NCBI RefSeq assembly: GCF_026340565.1
Contig: NZ_JAPEPB010000001.1
Span: 2,108,001 to 2,172,000, forward strand
From: Kitasatospora sp. NBC_01287
Lineage (GTDB): Bacteria > Actinomycetota > Actinomycetes > Streptomycetales > Streptomycetaceae
Direction: 5' to 3'
DNA: 64,000 nucleotides
A model generated the notes under the pieces. It worked only from the letters and a program-made list of their open reading frames with translations, was not told the origin of the DNA and searched no databases. Position 1 is the first letter of the stretch; each line of letters opens with the position of its first letter. Below, piece by piece: positions 29,816 to 38,654 of the stretch. The position numbers and the translations under genes were made by a program.

Positions 29816-30666
29816 ACCGACTCCTCCCCTTCGACCGTGCGGCCGGCGTACAGTGCGGCGGCCATCCGGACGCCTTCGGACCAGGCGACCGGGCCGACCT
29901 CGGCCAGCGGTATCGCGCGCCCGCCGGGCCCGGACCAGCTGAGCGGGCCGGTCTCGCCCTGGTCGTAGTCGTAGTAGTCGCCCAGCCAGGAGCGGGCCTC
30001 CACCACCTGCGCGCCGTCGGCCAGTTGGACGATCGCGTAGCCGCCGCGGACCCGGTAGCCCAGGCGGGCGCACCGGCCCAGCAACTCGCGCTGGCTCGGG
30101 TAGCGGCCGCCCGCGTAGCTGTCCAACTGGGTGGCCTGCTGGTCCAGGCCCGCCGGGCGCCGCCAGACCTCGCGGTGCAGCTGGTGCAGCCGCTGGTCGA
30201 CACCCAGCTCGACGGCGAACTCCCTTAGCTCGGCCAGCTCTTCGAGCAGCACCGGGTGCGGTATGCGGATCTCGGTGTCGGTCAGGCGCACGGTGTCCCC
30301 GTCGAGGTCGACCACGCCGATGCCGCGCTCCGCCTCCGCGCCGCGCAGGAACCCGGCCACCGCGCCGTCCGCCCCCGTCACCACCAGGTCGCGCAGCACC
30401 GCCTGCCAGGCCGGATCGGGCCACACCGCCGTCAGCACCGCGGCGGGCACCGGCAGCGAGCGCACCATCCACCGCTCGACGTCGGCCTCGCACTGCCGCT
30501 CGTGGGCGGCCAGCCACTCGGTGAACTGGCCCAGCCGGGCGACGGCCGGATCGCCCTTCAGCTTGGGCGGCACCGCCTTGAGCCGCCGCCCGGCCTTGTT
30601 ACGGCACGCCACGGTGCCGTCCTGGTCCAGGGTGACTTCGTAGTCACCCGCTGCCAACCACGCCAT
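29812..30666 (-). CDS. DUF4132-domain protein (MolR/YehI C-terminal-like)
   Basis: A 284-aa protein matching DUF4132: a DYEVTLDQDGTVACRNKAGR strand pair, KAVPPKLKGDP, a helical ERWMVRSLPVP segment, VRLTDTEIRIPHPVLL and a C-terminal WLGDYYDYDQGE region. In E. coli this domain ends the 1200-aa MolR/YehI proteins; here it stands alone, with the large partner encoded next. The ATG at 30666 is preceded by GGGAGG 7 nt upstream; the TTG at 30681 would put the Shine-Dalgarno inside the gene. It is the first gene of the operon, so the promoter lies in 30667-30788. Confidence 0.8.
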   Translation of the reverse strand: MAWLAAGDYEVTLDQDGTVACRNKAGRRLKAVPPKLKGDPAVARLGQFTEWLAAHERQCEADVERWMVRSLPVPAAVLTAVWPDPAWQAVLRDLVVTGADGAVAGFLRGAEAERGIGVVDLDGDTVRLTDTEIRIPHPVLLEELAELREFAVELGVDQRLHQLHREVWRRPAGLDQQATQLDSYAGGRYPSQRELLGRCARLGYRVRGGYAIVQLADGAQVVEARSWLGDYYDYDQGETGPLSWSGPGGRAIPLAEVGPVAWSEGVRMAAALYAGRTVEGEESV

Positions 30667-30788
30667 GACGGCGCCTCCCAACTGCGGTTTCGCGAGCTGC
30701 CACGAAACGTAGTGGGCACGACTGACAGCGTGTCGGCCAGGTGGGTGACGGCGTTACGGGACGCGACGAATGTCTTCCCTGACCACCT

Positions 30789-31604
30789 TCACAGGGCGCG
30801 GGCGAGGAAGAGGTCGGTGATCTGGTGTACGTCGATTCCGCCGCCCTGGGCGTCGAGCAGGCGGCCGGCTTCGGTCAGTGCCTGTTCGCGATGGTCGTCG
30901 GGCAGGATGCGATAGGCGGACAGCGAGGCGAGGTGACCGAGGTAGCGGTCGGTGTCGTACCGCAGGTCCTGCCGGAACCGGACCGATCGCAGGTCGGTGA
31001 AGCGGCCGTCCTGGCGGCACTCGGCATCGGGCCATGCCGGGTCCCAGTTCCCGGGCTCGTCACCGGAAAGGTCGCGGGCCAGGAAGCGGTGCGGTGAGCC
31101 GGTGATGCCGTGACGGTCTCCGATGCGCGCGAGTTCGGCACGCAATCCGGCGTCATGGATCCCGTGCGGGTTCCTGACCAGTGCCACCGCACCACCGGGT
31201 GCGAGCGCGGCATGGACCAGGTCCCAGCGCCGGTCACGATCCAGAAAATGCCAGGCGGAGGCGGCGAACAACAAACCGTAGTGCCGCCCGCCAGGTTGCC
31301 ACTGCTCGAAGTCGCCGACCTCGACCCGGACGTTCGGATAGTCGGCGGTGTTGTGTCGCAGCACCCCGGCCATGCGCGCGTCGGGCTCGACACACACCAG
31401 CGGAATCCCCAGCGCGGCGAACGGCACGGTGGCCTTCCCGGTGCCCGCGCCGACCTCAACAGCCGCACGGCCCCCGAGAGCCGCGTACGCCAAGACCTCC
31501 GCGACCATCGCCTCCGCGTAGCCGGGGCGGGCGGCATCGTAGAGCTCAGCCACCTCACCGAAGACCTTGCTACGGGCCGCGTTGACGTGTCCCTCTGAGG
31601 TCAT
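30789..31604 (-). CDS. SAM-dependent class I methyltransferase
   Basis: A 271-aa methyltransferase. The SAM-binding motif AAVEVGAGTGKATVPFAALG (about 45-64) and acidic loop VCVEPDARMAGVL are followed by VGDFEQW and SAWHFLD, all as in the UbiE/Methyltransf_11-type family. Cytosolic; the acceptor cannot be deduced. The ATG at 31604 has GAGGG upstream and matches the start of family homology (ARSKVFGEVAELYDAARPGY). It is separated by about 120 bp from the yeh-like operon and is probably an independent unit. Confidence 0.85.
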   Translation of the reverse strand: MTSEGHVNAARSKVFGEVAELYDAARPGYAEAMVAEVLAYAALGGRAAVEVGAGTGKATVPFAALGIPLVCVEPDARMAGVLRHNTADYPNVRVEVGDFEQWQPGGRHYGLLFAASAWHFLDRDRRWDLVHAALAPGGAVALVRNPHGIHDAGLRAELARIGDRHGITGSPHRFLARDLSGDEPGNWDPAWPDAECRQDGRFTDLRSVRFRQDLRYDTDRYLGHLASLSAYRILPDDHREQALTEAGRLLDAQGGGIDVHQITDLFLARAL

Positions 31605-31698
31605 GAGTGTCCCTCGACTCCTTGATCGGCAGGCGGACACCCTACCGACCAACACACTTCGCGGACCAATGCTTTAGCACCCGCCCGCCCAACAGCCC

Positions 31699-32088
31699 CT
31701 AGCGTTCCGGGCGTCGGGCGTCGACCTCGATCTCGATCCTCATCCGGGGGTCGGCCAGCCCGCAGACCAGCATCGTCGCGGCCGGCCGCACCTCGCCGAA
31801 GCAGCGCCGCAGCACCGGCCAGCAGGGCTCGAAGTCGGCGCGCTCGGGCAGCAGGTAGCGCACCCGGACGACGTCCGCGAAGGAGCAGCCCGCCGCCGCG
31901 AGCGCGGCTGCGACGTTGCGCAGGCACTGCTCGGCCTGGGCCACCACGTCGTCCGGGATCGTCATCGTCGCGTAGTCGAAGCCGGTCGTGCCGGAGACGT
32001 GCACCCGGTCGCCGTCGACCACGGCCCGGGCGTAGCCGATCTGCTCCTCGAAGGTCGAACCGCTGAGGATCGCGCGTCGCTCTGTCAT
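31699..32088 (-). CDS. RidA family protein (YjgF/YER057c/UK114)
   Basis: A 129-aa RidA-like protein, the usual length. Family features are VHVSGTTGFDY near residue 30, the helix AEQCLRNVAAALAAAGCSFADVV, and the end RPAATMLVCGLADPRMRIEIEVDA. The catalytic-site Arg that binds carboxylates in true RidA imine deaminases is replaced here in the CGLADPRMRIEIE context, so deaminase activity is uncertain. It is divergent from a LysR gene with a 73-bp gap and is the obvious target of that regulator. Confidence 0.85.
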   Translation of the reverse strand: MTERRAILSGSTFEEQIGYARAVVDGDRVHVSGTTGFDYATMTIPDDVVAQAEQCLRNVAAALAAAGCSFADVVRVRYLLPERADFEPCWPVLRRCFGEVRPAATMLVCGLADPRMRIEIEVDARRPER

Positions 32089-32161
32089 GCGCCGAACGCT
32101 AGGGCCGGGCCTTCTGATACGTCCAATACTCCAAGCCGCCTCATCTGGTATCCCTGGCGAT

Positions 32162-33133
32162 ATGGACCGCATCGACCTGCCGCCCCTCCCCCAGCTGCGC
32201 GCGTTCCTCGTGCTCGCCGAAGAGCTGCACTTCGGCCGCGCCGCCGCGCGGCTGGGCATCGCGCAACCGCCGCTCAGCCAGCAGATCCGCCGCCTGGAGG
32301 AGCGGGTCGGCCATCCGCTCCTGCACCGCCCGCCGGGCCCGGTCGGCCTCACCCCGGCGGGCCGCGAGCTGCTGCCCGCCGCCCGCCTCGCGCTCGACGG
32401 GCTCGCCGACGGCCTGGCGGCGGCGCGGGCGGTCGGCAGCGGGCGGGCCGGGCGGCTGCGGATCGGCTTCTCCGCCTCGCTCGCGCTCACCGTGCTGCCC
32501 GCGCTGCTGCGCACCCACCGCGAGCGCTACCCCGCCGTGCGGTTGGACATCCGCGAGATGACCACCGCCCCGCAGCTCCTCGCGCTGCGCGAGCGGACCA
32601 TCGATCTCGGCCTGCTGCGCGAGCCGCCGGGCGCCGCGCCGGACCGCGCGGGCGGTGACCACGCGGGCGGTGACCACGCGGCGGGTGCCGGCCAGGCCGG
32701 TGCGGACCCGGAGCTGGCCTTCGAGACGCTGCTCACCGAGGAGTTGGTCGCCGTGCTGCCCGCCGCGCACCCGCTGGCCGGCCGACGCCCGCTCGACCTC
32801 GCGCTGCTGGCCGACGAGCCGTTCGTGCTGCTGCCGCGCGCCATCGGGCCCGGCCTGCACGACCGGATCACCGAAGTGTGCCGCGCCGCCGGCTTCACCC
32901 CGCTGGTGGCGCAGCGGGCGGTGGAGTGGCAGACCGTCTGCGCGCTGGTGGAGGCCGGACTCGGGGTCTCCCTCGTCCCCGCGAGCGTGCGGCGGCTGCG
33001 CCTGCGCGGCGTCGCCTTCCGCCGGCTCACCACGCGCGAGGCCCGCACCACGGTCGCGGTCGCCTGGCACCGCGGCGAGCAGAACCCGCTGGTGGCACGG
33101 CTGCTGGAGACCATCGCCGAGCAGCGGGACTGA
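32162..33133 (+). CDS. LysR-family transcriptional regulator
   Basis: A 323-aa LysR regulator. Residues 5-65 form the helix-turn-helix (LPQLRAFLVLAEELHFGRAAARLGIAQPPLSQQIRRLE) and 95-320 the periplasmic-binding-protein-like co-inducer domain (GRLRIGFSASLALTVLPALL). A Gly/His/Ala-rich repetitive insert (GGDHAGGDHAAGAG) lies near residue 168. It is divergent from ridA; the intergenic gap has GATAC and GTATC arms 27 bp apart, a plausible LysR site. It likely controls ridA and itself. Confidence 0.9.
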   Translation: MDRIDLPPLPQLRAFLVLAEELHFGRAAARLGIAQPPLSQQIRRLEERVGHPLLHRPPGPVGLTPAGRELLPAARLALDGLADGLAAARAVGSGRAGRLRIGFSASLALTVLPALLRTHRERYPAVRLDIREMTTAPQLLALRERTIDLGLLREPPGAAPDRAGGDHAGGDHAAGAGQAGADPELAFETLLTEELVAVLPAAHPLAGRRPLDLALLADEPFVLLPRAIGPGLHDRITEVCRAAGFTPLVAQRAVEWQTVCALVEAGLGVSLVPASVRRLRLRGVAFRRLTTREARTTVAVAWHRGEQNPLVARLLETIAEQRD

Positions 33134-33279
33134 CGAGCGATCAGCAGCTTTCCCCCGCTACGGTGGTGACCTGTCGGATACTCAACCACGTTCTACCTAT
33201 GGATTACTGATTCCCCTCGCCACAAGGATCGCTAGCGTACGGATCATCAACCCCGCCCGATGATCCTGGAGCAGCCCCG

Positions 33280-34101
33280 ATGCCGTACATCACCAGTGCC
33301 GACCAGACCTCCCTCTACTACGAGGACTGGGGCAGCGGCACGCCGATCGTCTTCGTCAACACCTGGGGTCTGGGTACGGGCATGTGGGAGAACCAGGTGC
33401 CCTTCCTGGTCGAGCAGGGCTTCCGCTGCGTCACCTACGACCGGCGCGGCACCAAGCGCTCGGACCGCCCGGGCCACGGCTACGACTTCGACACCCTGGC
33501 CGACGACCTGGCGGCCCTGCTCGACCAGCTCGACCTGCACGACGTCGTACTGGTCGGCCACTCGATGGGCGGCGGCGAGGTGACCCGCTACCTGGCCCGG
33601 CACGGCGCGCAGGGCCGGGTCGCCAAGGCCGCGCTGCTCTCCGCCCTGACCCCGTACGTGAGTTGGGCCGAGGACAACCCCAACGGCTTCCCGCCCTTCG
33701 CCCATGACGCGGTCGCCGCGGTCATCAAGGCCGACCGGGCGAAGTACTGGGCCGGGTGGCCGGGCGCGCTGTTCGGCACCCACCTGGGCAACCAGATATC
33801 GGCCGAGACCACGGACTGGCTGCTCCGCGAGGTGATGGAGACCCCGATGATGCCGACCCTGGCGACCTGGCACTCGATCTTCCACACCGACTTCCGCGAC
33901 GACCTGCGCGGCTTCACGGTCCCCACCCTGATCGTGCACGGCACCGCCGACCAGAACGCCCTGCCCGAGCTCACCGGCCGCCGCACCGCCGAGCTCGTCC
34001 CCGGCAACACCTTCAAGGAGTACGAGGGCGCCGCGCACGGGCTGTTCGTCACGCACAAGGACCAGCTCAACGCCGACCTGCTGGACTTCGCCAAGTCCTG
34101 A
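33280..34101 (+). CDS. Alpha/beta hydrolase, non-heme haloperoxidase type
   Basis: A 273-aa alpha/beta hydrolase like non-heme chloroperoxidases and esterases. The nucleophile elbow GHSMGG is near residue 97, the oxyanion segment is FVNTWGLGTGMWENQ, the Asp is in TLIVHGTADQNALPEL, and the His is in YEGAAHGLF near the C-terminus, so the triad is complete. The ATG has GGAG upstream. It stands alone; members hydrolyse esters or lactones, and the peracid-type halogenation reported for them is a side activity. Confidence 0.88.
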   Translation: MPYITSADQTSLYYEDWGSGTPIVFVNTWGLGTGMWENQVPFLVEQGFRCVTYDRRGTKRSDRPGHGYDFDTLADDLAALLDQLDLHDVVLVGHSMGGGEVTRYLARHGAQGRVAKAALLSALTPYVSWAEDNPNGFPPFAHDAVAAVIKADRAKYWAGWPGALFGTHLGNQISAETTDWLLREVMETPMMPTLATWHSIFHTDFRDDLRGFTVPTLIVHGTADQNALPELTGRRTAELVPGNTFKEYEGAAHGLFVTHKDQLNADLLDFAKS

Positions 34102-34216
34102 CCGCCGAGTGCCGAGTGCCGAGTGCTGAACGCCACGTGCCGAATGCCGAAAAAGGATTTGCCACCGCGGGCGACCGGTCAGTAGAACTACGGACCGGTC
34201 ATCCTCTCGGCACCTC

Positions 34217-35308
34217 ATGGAGCACTACTTGCCCGCTGTACCCGCTGTACCCGCTGTACCCGCTGTACCTGCTGTTCCCGCAACACCCGCAGCACCCGCG
34301 CCTTCGATCGGGCAGGTCCTGCGCCCCATCACCGGGCCGGACGAGGTCGAGCTCTTCAACCGGATCCCGTACGCGTTCAACCACGAAGTGGCCGAGGACC
34401 TCGCCGCCGGGCGCCGCCGCCGGGACTGGACCTGGCTCGCCCTCGACAGCGAGGGCCGGTTGCTGGCCCGGGTCGCCTGGTGGTCCCGCCCCGGCGACAC
34501 GGACCCCGCGCTCCTCGACATCTTCGACTACCTGCCGGGTCACGAAGCCACCGGCGCGGCGCTGCTCCGCACCGCCCTGGCCGCCGTCGTGCCCGAGGGC
34601 GGCACGCCGGCCAAGTACACCCGGTTCCTGCCGCCCGACTGGCGTGAGGACCCGGCCGTACGCACCGCCGTCGACGGGCGGCTGGCCATCGTGGAGCGGC
34701 TCGGCGCCCGCCTGTTCGTGGAGCGGCTGCGCCTGGAGTGGACACCCGGCTCACCGGACGCCGACCCACCCAGCGCCGACTCACCCAGCGCCGACTCACC
34801 GGACGCCGGGGCGGTCGACGCAGGCCCACCCGTCCCCGGGCCGACGGGGCGGCTGGCCTTCCGCCCCGTCGCCGGCGAGGGCGAACTCCTCGACCTGCTG
34901 ACCGAGATCCTCACCGGCACGCTGGACGCCTACAGCCTGGACGATCTGCGGCAGATGACCGCGCGCCAGGCCGCCCGGCTCCAGTTCGACGAGGAGTTCG
35001 CGCACTTCACCAGCCCGCGCGACTGGTGGCGCGTCGCCACCCTCCCCGGCAGCGGCGAACCGGTGGGCCTGGTGATCGCCGCACGGAACCAGTACCGCCC
35101 GATCATCGCGTACCTCGGCGTGCTGCCCGCCCATCGCGGCCAGGGCCACATCGACGAGATCCTCGCCGAGGGCACCCGCGTCCTGGCCGCCACGGAGCCG
35201 GAGTGCGTCCGGGCCTCCACCGACGTGGGCAACGCTCCGATGGCGGCTGCCTTCGCCCGCGCCGGGTACGCCGCCTTCGAGCGCGAGATCGTCATGACCT
35301 GGGACTGA
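34217..35308 (+). CDS. GNAT-family N-acetyltransferase, two-domain
   Basis: A 363-aa protein with a C-terminal GNAT fold (about 215-363) carrying AYLGVLPAHRGQGHIDEIL, the acetyl-CoA pyrophosphate-binding loop, and NAPMAAAFARAGYAAFERE. The N-terminal half (about 30-180) looks like a second, degenerate GNAT domain. A Ser/Asp/Pro linker with tandem repeats (about 178-205) separates them. Residues 6-20 are Pro-Ala-Val repeats from a 9-bp tandem repeat. The acceptor is unknown. I see no good Shine-Dalgarno, so a later start is possible. Confidence 0.8.
   Translation: MEHYLPAVPAVPAVPAVPAVPATPAAPAPSIGQVLRPITGPDEVELFNRIPYAFNHEVAEDLAAGRRRRDWTWLALDSEGRLLARVAWWSRPGDTDPALLDIFDYLPGHEATGAALLRTALAAVVPEGGTPAKYTRFLPPDWREDPAVRTAVDGRLAIVERLGARLFVERLRLEWTPGSPDADPPSADSPSADSPDAGAVDAGPPVPGPTGRLAFRPVAGEGELLDLLTEILTGTLDAYSLDDLRQMTARQAARLQFDEEFAHFTSPRDWWRVATLPGSGEPVGLVIAARNQYRPIIAYLGVLPAHRGQGHIDEILAEGTRVLAATEPECVRASTDVGNAPMAAAFARAGYAAFEREIVMTWD
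34232..34276. repeat. Five 9-bp tandem repeats at the start of the GNAT gene
   Basis: Four perfect units of cccgctgta followed by one degenerate unit; in frame, encoding Pro-Ala-Val repeats right after the start codon. Confidence 0.9.
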
Positions 35309-35439
35309 CCGGACCGGGGCGTGGCACTGACCGGACCACGAGGGCGTGAGCCGGGAGCCACCAGGCAGTGGTGCGGCGGCCCGTGCCCAGGAGCGACCCC
35401 GGGTCGGATCGTGCGGGCCGCAATGGCATCCTGGCCCGC

Positions 35440-36390
35440 ATGGCCGAACCGATCATCCCCCCGCTCGCGGATGCCGAACTGACCGCCTTCGTCGATGCCG
35501 TTCGGCAGGACCCCGGGCCTCCCGCCCGTGCCGTGGGCGCGGCGGAGTTGCGGCGCGCGCAGCGGGTCCGTGCCGGCGCCCGGCCGCCGGGGCCCGCGAT
35601 CGCCCATGTCGAGGACCTGGCGGTCGGCCCGACCGCCGTGCCGTGCCGCCTCTACCGGCCCGCGGCAGCGCCCAGGGCACTGGTGGTCTTCTGCCACGGC
35701 GGGATGTGGACGATCGGCGACCTGGAGTCGCACGACCGGGCCTGCCGCCGACTGGCGCTCGGTGCCGACGCGGCCGTGCTGAGCGTCGACTACCGCCGGG
35801 CCCCCGAGCACCCGTGGCCGGCCGCCGTCGACGACTGCGTGGCGGCCCTCCGGTGGGCGGCGGCCGGCGGGGCTGCCGGCGCCGGGATCGCGGGCCCGAT
35901 CCTCGTCATGGGCGACAGCGCCGGCGGGAACCTCGCCACGCTCGCCTGCCGCCGCCTGCGCGATGGAGGCGGACCGCTGCCGGCCGCCCAGGTCCTGGTG
36001 TACCCCAACACCGATCTGACCCTCTCCTGCCCCAGCACGCGGTCGAAGGCAACGGGCTGGGGCCTGACGACCGACGACGTCGCGTGGGGCGCCGAGCAGT
36101 GGGTCCCGGAGCCGTCCCGGCGCGCCGACCCCGAGGTCAGCCCGCTGCACGCCACCGACCTCGGCGGGTTGCCGCCCGCCGTGGTCGTCACCGCGGAGCA
36201 CGATCCGCTCCGGGACGAGGGCGACGCCTACGCCGCTCGGCTGGCCGCCGCGGGCGTTCCGGTCAGGCACCGCCGCGAGGCCGGGATGGTCCACGGATTC
36301 CTCACCCTCGACACCCTCTCCCCCGCCGCCGCGGCGGCGGGGGACCGCGTCTTCGCGGACGTCGCCGACCTGCTCGGCCGCCTCCACTGA
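35440..36390 (+). CDS. Hormone-sensitive-lipase family esterase
   Basis: A 316-aa esterase of family IV (HSL). The oxyanion-hole motif FCHGGMWTIGD is near residue 88, the nucleophile Ser is in MGDSAGGNLA near 160, the Asp is in TAEHDPLRDEG, and the His is in MVHGFLTL; all are present. It should hydrolyse short-chain acyl or aryl esters in the cytosol. The ATG at 35440 fits the usual family N-terminus better than the ATG-less extension upstream. A hairpin downstream (36435-36466) probably ends transcription. Confidence 0.88.
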   Translation: MAEPIIPPLADAELTAFVDAVRQDPGPPARAVGAAELRRAQRVRAGARPPGPAIAHVEDLAVGPTAVPCRLYRPAAAPRALVVFCHGGMWTIGDLESHDRACRRLALGADAAVLSVDYRRAPEHPWPAAVDDCVAALRWAAAGGAAGAGIAGPILVMGDSAGGNLATLACRRLRDGGGPLPAAQVLVYPNTDLTLSCPSTRSKATGWGLTTDDVAWGAEQWVPEPSRRADPEVSPLHATDLGGLPPAVVVTAEHDPLRDEGDAYAARLAAAGVPVRHRREAGMVHGFLTLDTLSPAAAAAGDRVFADVADLLGRLH

Positions 36391-36434
36391 CGCCTCGTCC
36401 TGGCCATCGCGGCCCAACTGCCTTACCAGCCAAG

Positions 36435-36466
36435 CCGGTTCGCTCCGGCACGCCGGAACGAACCGG
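36435..36466 (+). terminator. Hairpin terminator after the esterase gene
   Basis: CCGGTTCG (36435-36442) pairs with CGAACCGG (36459-36466), with an inner CCGG/CCGG stem and CACG loop. There is no T-run, as is common in high-GC actinomycetes. Confidence 0.6.
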
Positions 36467-36498
36467 AACGAAAGCGCGCCACCGCCCGTTCGTCGATC

Positions 36499-37281
36499 AT
36501 GGACTTCACTCTTGGCGACGGCACCCGCATCGACTACGACGACCACGGCACGGGCCCCTTGGCCGTCTACGCCCATGGCGCGCTCCTCAGCCGCAAGGCC
36601 GAGGACGAGATGGGCACCCTCGACTGGGAGGCCGTCGAGAACCTGCCCGGACGGCGGTTCGTCCGCTTCGACGCCCGTTCGCACGGTGCGTCCGCCGGCC
36701 GCCCGGTTCCCGAGGACCACCGCTTCGAGCGCTTCGCCGAAGACCTCGTCGAGTTCCTCGGACACCTGGGCGGGGCACGGCCGGTGACCGGCATGGGGTC
36801 CTCGCTGGGCTGCGCCACCGTGCTGCACGCGGCCGTCGGCGACCCGGCGCTGTTCGACCGGCTCGTGCTCGTCATCCCGCCGACCGCGTGGGAGACCCGC
36901 CCCGCGCAGGCCGGCAACTACCGCCTGGCCGCCGAGCTCGTGACGGAGCACGGCGTCGACGCGTTCACCACGGCGATGTCCGCCGCACCGGTTCCGGCCA
37001 CCCTGTCCGGCTTCTCCTACCCGCCGAGCGAGTTGGCGGTGCGCCCCGAGCTACTGCCCGCGCTCCTCCAGGGCCTGGCCGCCTCGGACCTGCCGGCGCG
37101 CGAGAAGCTCCGCGAACTCGCCCAGCCCACCCTGATCCTGGCCCTCGCCGACGACCCCGCCCACCCGAGGTCCACCGCCGAGCAACTCGCCGACCTGCTC
37201 CCCGACGCCGAGCTGCACGTGGCGGACGACTCGGCGGCCGTGCGCACCTGGGGCGACCGGGTGGCCCGGTTCCTGGCCTGA
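36499..37281 (+). CDS. Alpha/beta hydrolase
   Basis: A 260-aa alpha/beta hydrolase. The first strands read DGTRIDYDDHGTGPLAVYAHGALLS; the nucleophile elbow is GMGSSLG near residue 97 in place of the usual GHSxGG, with the first Ser as the probable nucleophile. The Asp region is LILALADDPAHPRS and the expected catalytic His near the C-terminus is not obvious (LHVADDSAAVRTWG), so activity may be altered. The substrate is unknown. Monocistronic, about 110 bp after the preceding esterase and its terminator. Confidence 0.75.
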   Translation: MDFTLGDGTRIDYDDHGTGPLAVYAHGALLSRKAEDEMGTLDWEAVENLPGRRFVRFDARSHGASAGRPVPEDHRFERFAEDLVEFLGHLGGARPVTGMGSSLGCATVLHAAVGDPALFDRLVLVIPPTAWETRPAQAGNYRLAAELVTEHGVDAFTTAMSAAPVPATLSGFSYPPSELAVRPELLPALLQGLAASDLPAREKLRELAQPTLILALADDPAHPRSTAEQLADLLPDAELHVADDSAAVRTWGDRVARFLA

Positions 37282-37370
37282 GGTGACCCCTGCCGCAGCC
37301 GACCGACCAGGACCTCCTGGCGGTTCGACGGCTGTCGCAGTCGTTCGGGGGGTCAGGAGGCCCTGGCCGG

Positions 37371-37904
37371 TCAGAGCATGGGCGGCCAGTGCATGGTGTC
37401 GAGCTTCCGCATCAGGTGGCGCTCCTGTGCGCCGATGTCGTCGAGGATGGCCCGTCCGGCGGCGACCAGGGCGGGGAAGGCGGGCTCGTCGGAGTCCAGC
37501 CGCGGAGTCACCTCGCTGACGGGGAGGCGCTGGAAGGCGAGCAGCGCCGCGCCCTGGAAGGCGGCGATGAGGTTCGCGTCCTTGCTGTGGGCGAGGATCC
37601 AGCCGTCCGGGCAGCTGGAGAGCCAGAACGTGCGGCCGCTGCTGTGGACGGAGACGCCGTGGGGGCGCTCGCCGTCGACGACCTGGTCGACGAGTTCGAG
37701 GGGGCGTTCGGCGGCGAGCTCCGCGAGGGTGCGGGGGTGTTCGAGGCCGTCGTCGATGAGGGTGCGAATGGTCTCGGCGCGGGACTTGCGGGCGGCTTCG
37801 GCCCGGTCGTCGAGACGCCGGAGGGTATCGGGCGGGAGGCGAACATCGATCTTGGGGCCGACTTCGGGCCGGCCGCCGGGATTGCTCGGCGGGGTGGGGC
37901 CCAT
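37371..37904 (-). CDS. Ribbon-helix-helix regulator, antitoxin-like
   Basis: A 177-aa protein with an RHH domain near the N-terminus (PKIDVRLPPDTLRRLDDRAE, then AETIRTLIDDGLE), typical of CopG/Arc repressors and antitoxins, followed by a C-terminal alpha/beta domain of unknown type (HGVSVHSSGRTFWLSSCPDG). The ATG at 37904 has GAGGG 5 nt upstream. An ATG at 37931 could also serve, because it falls at the predicted transcription start (leaderless). Two 15-bp direct repeats cover its promoter, pointing to autorepression. There is no toxin gene next to it. Confidence 0.7.
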   Translation of the reverse strand: MGPTPPSNPGGRPEVGPKIDVRLPPDTLRRLDDRAEAARKSRAETIRTLIDDGLEHPRTLAELAAERPLELVDQVVDGERPHGVSVHSSGRTFWLSSCPDGWILAHSKDANLIAAFQGAALLAFQRLPVSEVTPRLDSDEPAFPALVAAGRAILDDIGAQERHLMRKLDTMHWPPML

Positions 37905-37925
37905 GGTGTCCCTCGGGATGGGTTG

Positions 37926-37967
37926 TCGCATGCGTCAACCATAGGGGGGTTATCGCATGCGTCAACC
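37926..37967 (-). promoter_or_regulatory. Promoter with twin operator repeats for the RHH gene
   Basis: TTGACG (37960-37965) and TATGGT (37938-37943) on the minus strand are 16 bp apart. The 15-mer tcgcatgcgtcaacc occurs at 37926-37940 and 37953-37967, 27 bp apart, covering the -35 box and the predicted start. Its core gcatgc is palindromic. The layout is typical of an autoregulated RHH repressor. Confidence 0.65.
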
Positions 37968-38174
37968 CCCCTAGACATGTCAGACGTGTCAGCGGTCGCC
38001 CAGGCGTCCCGGAAGCCCATCCGTCGGCCGCTCCGCGAACACGTGCCGCCCATCGATGTCCGGACGGCCCGTCACCGGCGAGTGACGCCTGGCGATCCGT
38101 GCCTCACGGACATCCGGGGGCTGTTCGGGCACTCTGGGAAGATGAGTCACAGTGCCGCCGGCCGGGAGGATCGG

Positions 38175-38651
38175 ATGAGTCCCCGCGTGCTCCGACGCGG
38201 AGGGGTCGAACAGCTGACGGTCTGGACGGGCGAGGCCGGCCCGGTGGGTCTCGGTCCCGGCAGCACCGGAATCGAGTACCGCGGCCGCCTTGGAGAGCCG
38301 GACTCGTACGGCCTGCTCGCCGCCTCCTTCGGCCACCCGAAGGCAGAACCCGGCGCTCGGTTCGACCCGATGCCGAGCCGGCCCGGCGAAGTCCTCCCAC
38401 CAGTGCCCGGTGACCGGCTCCGTCTCGGGCACCTCGAACCGCGGTGGCAGCGCGGCATCGCCGACGTGGTCACGCGCGGCTACGCGACGCTGCGGATCAG
38501 CGCCGCGGTGTCCGGCGAGATCGGTTCCTCACTGCGGGTGTTCCGAGCCCTGGCAGCCGTGCTGTCGGCACTCAGCCACGCCGCGAACCGCACGGAGGCC
38601 CAGCTGTGGGCCGACTGGGACGGCACGTACGGCGACGGGGAGTCGACCTGA
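38175..38651 (+). CDS. Conserved-looking hypothetical protein
   Basis: A 158-aa soluble protein that I do not recognise. It has regular coding character: GVEQLTVWTGEAGPVGLGPG early, a predicted amphipathic helix near 115-150 and an acidic end. The ATG at 38175 follows GGGAGGA closely; an in-frame ATG at 38142 lacks a convincing ribosome site. It is convergent with the remains of an MFS gene, which it abuts. No cofactor or membrane motif. Confidence 0.5.
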   Translation: MSPRVLRRGGVEQLTVWTGEAGPVGLGPGSTGIEYRGRLGEPDSYGLLAASFGHPKAEPGARFDPMPSRPGEVLPPVPGDRLRLGHLEPRWQRGIADVVTRGYATLRISAAVSGEIGSSLRVFRALAAVLSALSHAANRTEAQLWADWDGTYGDGEST

Positions 38652-38654
38652 GCG

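Noticed and set aside
24500..29968. Plus-strand open frame of 1822 codons opposite the large operon gene
   Set aside because: Composition (Gly/Arg/Gln-rich, no conserved motif) is that of an antisense shadow; the minus-strand gene has overlapping starts and stops with its neighbours.
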